The notes under the pieces: generated by a model
Databases searched by the model: none
What the model saw: only the letters and a program-made list of their open reading frames with translations
What the model was told of the DNA's origin: nothing
NCBI RefSeq assembly: GCF_000411295.1
Contig: NZ_KE150421.1
Coordinates: forward strand, 621,324 to 685,323
Direction of reading: 5' to 3'
Length of the DNA: 64,000 nt
Source of the DNA: Paenisporosarcina sp. HGH0030
GTDB lineage: Bacteria; Bacillota; Bacilli; Bacillales_A; Planococcaceae
Made by a program: the position numbers and the translations under genes
Shown here: one piece after another, positions 61,895-64,000 of the stretch
Numbering within the stretch: the first letter of the stretch is position 1
How the letters are laid out: each line of letters begins with the position of its first letter

Positions 61895-61918
61895 GGTTTA
61901 CGGTCTATCTGTTTTTTT
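61888..61918 (+). terminator. terminator after the 47-residue gene
   Basis: A 7-bp stem CAGATAG / CTATCTG with a 10-nt loop and seven T. Confidence 0.8.
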
Positions 61919-61997
61919 ACATACTTTTTTGATAATTCTATATTGCTTATTGACCATTAATAGAGATGAAAAAGCAACCATCAAAAGACAAAAAAAT

Positions 61998-62037
61998 AAG
62001 ACAAAGCAGACGGAATGGATACCGTCTGCTTTGTCTT
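61998..62037. terminator. bidirectional terminator
   Basis: A perfect 16-bp stem AAGACAAAGCAGACGG / CCGTCTGCTTTGTCTT ends the convergent yneR gene and the plus-strand unit. Confidence 0.9.
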
Positions 62038-62326
62038 ATTTTACGTATGAATATGTAAGTTCTTTTTGTTTCGGATCAACAGTGACATGTAAATCATGCC
62101 CGTCAAAATACCAAATATCTCGGTCTTCAATGTAAAAATGAATATCTTCTTCAACTAATTCAACGGATAGTTCCATCGGTTGCTCTTTCGTTACACCGAG
62201 TGAAAATCCGTCATGGAGCTGACTGGAGCCACCGTAGCGGGCGTAAAACCGAATATATTCGCCGGCTTTTGCTTCCATTTCTTCTTTAAACCATTGCATT
62301 GCTTCATGTGAAATCACGATTTTCAT
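62036..62326 (-). CDS. yneR: HesB/YneR family protein
   Basis: The 96-residue protein (MKIVISHEAMQWFKEEM...RFYARYGGSSQLHDGFSLGV) is the cysteine-free HesB-like YneR family. The A-type iron-sulfur scaffold fold is kept but the three ligand cysteines are absent, so it cannot bind a cluster in the usual way. It is placed next to plsY as in B. subtilis. Function unknown. Confidence 0.88.
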   Translation of the reverse strand: MKIVISHEAMQWFKEEMEAKAGEYIRFYARYGGSSQLHDGFSLGVTKEQPMELSVELVEEDIHFYIEDRDIWYFDGHDLHVTVDPKQKELTYSYVK

Positions 62327-62361
62327 GCGACACCAACCTTTCGTGGTCTAATCGTATTGTA

Positions 62362-62967
62362 TTATATCCACTTCACTTTTGGCTCGGTTCCCGCTTTGAT
62401 TCGGATGATATTAGCACGATGACGGTAAAGAATGAATGCAGTAAGTAAAACAATCACTACCAACAATGGAATATCGGTTTCAAAGACAATGTTATAGATT
62501 ACCGTATATAGCAAAGCAATTACTCCTAGAACCATCGAAGTTAAAGAGACCATTTTTGATATCTTCAGTACGATAAAGAAAGAAACCAGCATTAAAACGA
62601 AAATCGGCCAGTGGTACCCTAACAGAATCCCCCCTGAAGTAGCTACGGCTTTGCCTCCTTTGAAATTAGCAAAGATAGGATACATATGACCAACTACTGC
62701 AATTACGCCTAGAAATAACGGGTGAAGGCCTGTATCTACGAAGAAAGGAATTAGCGGTAGACAAGTAGCTGCAGTTCCTTTTAAAATGTCCAAAATTGAC
62801 ACAATTAAACCTGCTTTCAGACCTAAAGTCCGAAAAGTATTCGTTCCACCCAAATTCCCACTTCCGTGTTGACGGATATCCGTCTTGTAAAAAAGTTTCC
62901 CGATCCATAATGCGGATGGTATAGATCCTAGCAAGTAAGCTAGTAAAATAGCGATAACAGTATTCAT
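62362..62967 (-). CDS. plsY: glycerol-3-phosphate acyltransferase PlsY
   Basis: PlsY transfers an acyl group from acyl-phosphate to glycerol-3-phosphate, the first step of phospholipid synthesis. The 201-residue membrane protein has the three conserved motifs: LLGSIPSALWIGK, GSGNLGGTNTFRTLG and GGKAVATSGGILLG. AAAGGAGCACTAT precedes the ATG. It is divergent from parE, as in related genomes. Confidence 0.95.
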   Translation of the reverse strand: MNTVIAILLAYLLGSIPSALWIGKLFYKTDIRQHGSGNLGGTNTFRTLGLKAGLIVSILDILKGTAATCLPLIPFFVDTGLHPLFLGVIAVVGHMYPIFANFKGGKAVATSGGILLGYHWPIFVLMLVSFFIVLKISKMVSLTSMVLGVIALLYTVIYNIVFETDIPLLVVIVLLTAFILYRHRANIIRIKAGTEPKVKWI

Positions 62968-63024
62968 ATAGTGCTCCTTTAATAATTAGTACGAACTCTT
63001 AATATCTACAAATAGTTTATCATG

Positions 63025-63052
63025 TGTCACAACCTGTCACAACCTGTCACAA
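63025..63052. repeat. 10-bp tandem repeats between plsY and parE
   Basis: Two exact copies of TGTCACAACC and a third partial copy (TGTCACAA) follow one another with exact 10-bp spacing, about one helical turn, in the divergent promoter region. Confidence 0.85.
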
Positions 63053-63182
63053 CGCTTTAGCTGAACTTTCATTTATCCTATAAATTACCTGTTGATCATG
63101 GAATATACTACTAGACTCATTGCAAAGGTGACATTCATTCTATACAATGAAAACATCTGTTTGTTTTTTGGAGGAGAACGAT

Positions 63183-64000
63183 TTGGCAAAAAATCAATCA
63201 ATATCAGCTTATAACGACGATGCAATTCAAGTACTCGAAGGACTGGAAGCAGTTCGAAAACGTCCAGGAATGTATATTGGTTCTACGGACGCTAGAGGCT
63301 TACACCATTTAGTGTATGAAATCGTCGACAATGCAGTCGATGAAGCACTTGCTGGATTTGGTGATCATATCGTTGTCAATATACATGAAGATCAAAGTAT
63401 CAGCATTCGCGACTTTGGACGCGGAATGCCTACTGGAATGCACAAAACAGGAAAACCTACACCCGAAGTTATTTTTACCATTCTGCATGCAGGCGGTAAA
63501 TTTGGACAAGGAGGCTACAAAACAAGTGGTGGTTTACACGGAGTAGGTGCATCGGTAGTAAATGCGTTATCTACGTTTTTAGAAGTTACAATCCACCGCG
63601 ATGGCAAAAAATATCGCCAGCGTTTTGAAAATGGTGGACACCCCGTTACAACACTTGAACAAATCGGCACAACGAAAGAATCAGGAACATCCATTCATTT
63701 CTTGCCTGATCCAACCATTTTTTCGGTTACAAAATACAATTACGAGACATTATGTGAACGTTTGAGAGAGTCTGCTTTTCTATTAAAAGGGCTTAAAATC
63801 GAACTGAATGATTTGCGTAATGGCACAAAAGACGTATTCTTTTTCGAAACCGGCATCGAAGCGTTTGTCGGTTATTTGAATGAAGAAAAAGATGTATTAC
63901 ATCCAGTTGCCTATGTTGAAGGGGTTCAGGATGACATCGAAGTGGAGTTTGCTTTCCAATTTAATGATGGCTACTCTGAAACGATTTTATCGTTTGTTAA
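63183..64000 (+). CDS. parE: DNA topoisomerase IV subunit B, N-terminal part (cut by window edge)
   Basis: The start is TTG 63183 behind GGAGGAG. The visible 272 residues are the GHKL ATPase domain of a type II topoisomerase: VLEGLEAVRKRPGMYIGSTD, EIVDNAVDEALAG, DFGRGMPTGMHK and the GGLHGVGASVVNALS lid. It is assigned to ParE and not GyrB because of the plsY neighbour and the sequence SISAYNDDAIQVLEG. ParE with ParC unlinks daughter chromosomes. Confidence 0.94.
   Translation, partial: MAKNQSISAYNDDAIQVLEGLEAVRKRPGMYIGSTDARGLHHLVYEIVDNAVDEALAGFGDHIVVNIHEDQSISIRDFGRGMPTGMHKTGKPTPEVIFTILHAGGKFGQGGYKTSGGLHGVGASVVNALSTFLEVTIHRDGKKYRQRFENGGHPVTTLEQIGTTKESGTSIHFLPDPTIFSVTKYNYETLCERLRESAFLLKGLKIELNDLRNGTKDVFFFETGIEAFVGYLNEEKDVLHPVAYVEGVQDDIEVEFAFQFNDGYSETILSFV

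Overview
The window looks like a chromosomal segment of a low-GC, spore-forming-type Bacillales bacterium, probably Planococcaceae (Sporosarcina/Paenisporosarcina-like). This is inferred from Bacillus-like synteny (ccdA-ccdC-yneK; acnA near yneP-yneQ, yneR, plsY, parE), Gram-positive families such as DUF1659/DUF2922/YvrJ, YfkAB, SpoIISA and SLH-anchored subtilase, and frequent TTG starts behind strong AGGAGG ribosome sites. No rRNA, tRNA, CRISPR array or intact insertion sequence was seen.

Layout. 0-3 kb holds a two-permease ABC export system cut by the left edge. 3-9 kb carries an exported protein, a quinone-oxidoreductase-like enzyme, a cytochrome c biogenesis block (ccdA, thioredoxin-like, ccdC, yneK), three small proteins (DUF1659, DUF2922, YvrJ) and a SCO1 copper chaperone. 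9.5-13.7 kb has a triple-PepSY protein, an OmpR-type two-component system and a PAP2 phosphatase. 13.8-38 kb is accessory: integrase wreckage, three very large secreted surface proteins (two subtilases and a phosphodiester glycosidase/metallophosphoesterase fusion), a MarR-controlled DUF3238/azoreductase cluster, and two arrays of small single genes separated by a recurring hairpin repeat. 38-47 kb returns to a more conserved chromosome (endonuclease, mscL, transglycosylase, AlkD-like repair, YfkAB, DinB, aconitase). 47-60 kb is a MalT/BTAD-type activator followed by a ten-gene run: branched-chain-amino-acid-type ABC importer, KAS III-like enzyme, hydrolase, SDR, acyl-CoA ligase, thioesterase and a YneQ-like gene. 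60-62 kb carries a SpoIISA-type toxin with a candidate SpoIISB-like antitoxin, and the window ends with yneR, plsY and the start of parE.

The most unusual feature is the repeat-punctuated gene arrays (about 14.4-14.8, 21.1-22.4 and 34.9-38.0 kb). Small, unrelated, mostly lone genes, all on the plus strand, are separated by a composite element: hairpin A (core AACTAACGGGTGCTTTAGTT), a GATCATCGGG motif leading into a rho-independent terminator, then hairpin B (core AACTAACGGGGCAGGTTAGTT). Some units are empty or decayed. The layout recalls integron cassettes, but the repeats are not standard attC sites. Two different tyrosine-recombinase fragments lie next to the arrays.

The 47-60 kb operon is the second point of interest. 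It appears to import a carboxylate-like compound, activate it to a CoA thioester and process it. Its promoter shows tandem 11-bp repeats of the kind bound by SARP/BTAD activators and a nearly perfect CcpA cre site. The third is a possible surface assembly: one SLH-anchored protease carries a dockerin-like and a cohesin-like module, and the neighbouring NAGPA/phosphoesterase protein carries another cohesin-like module.
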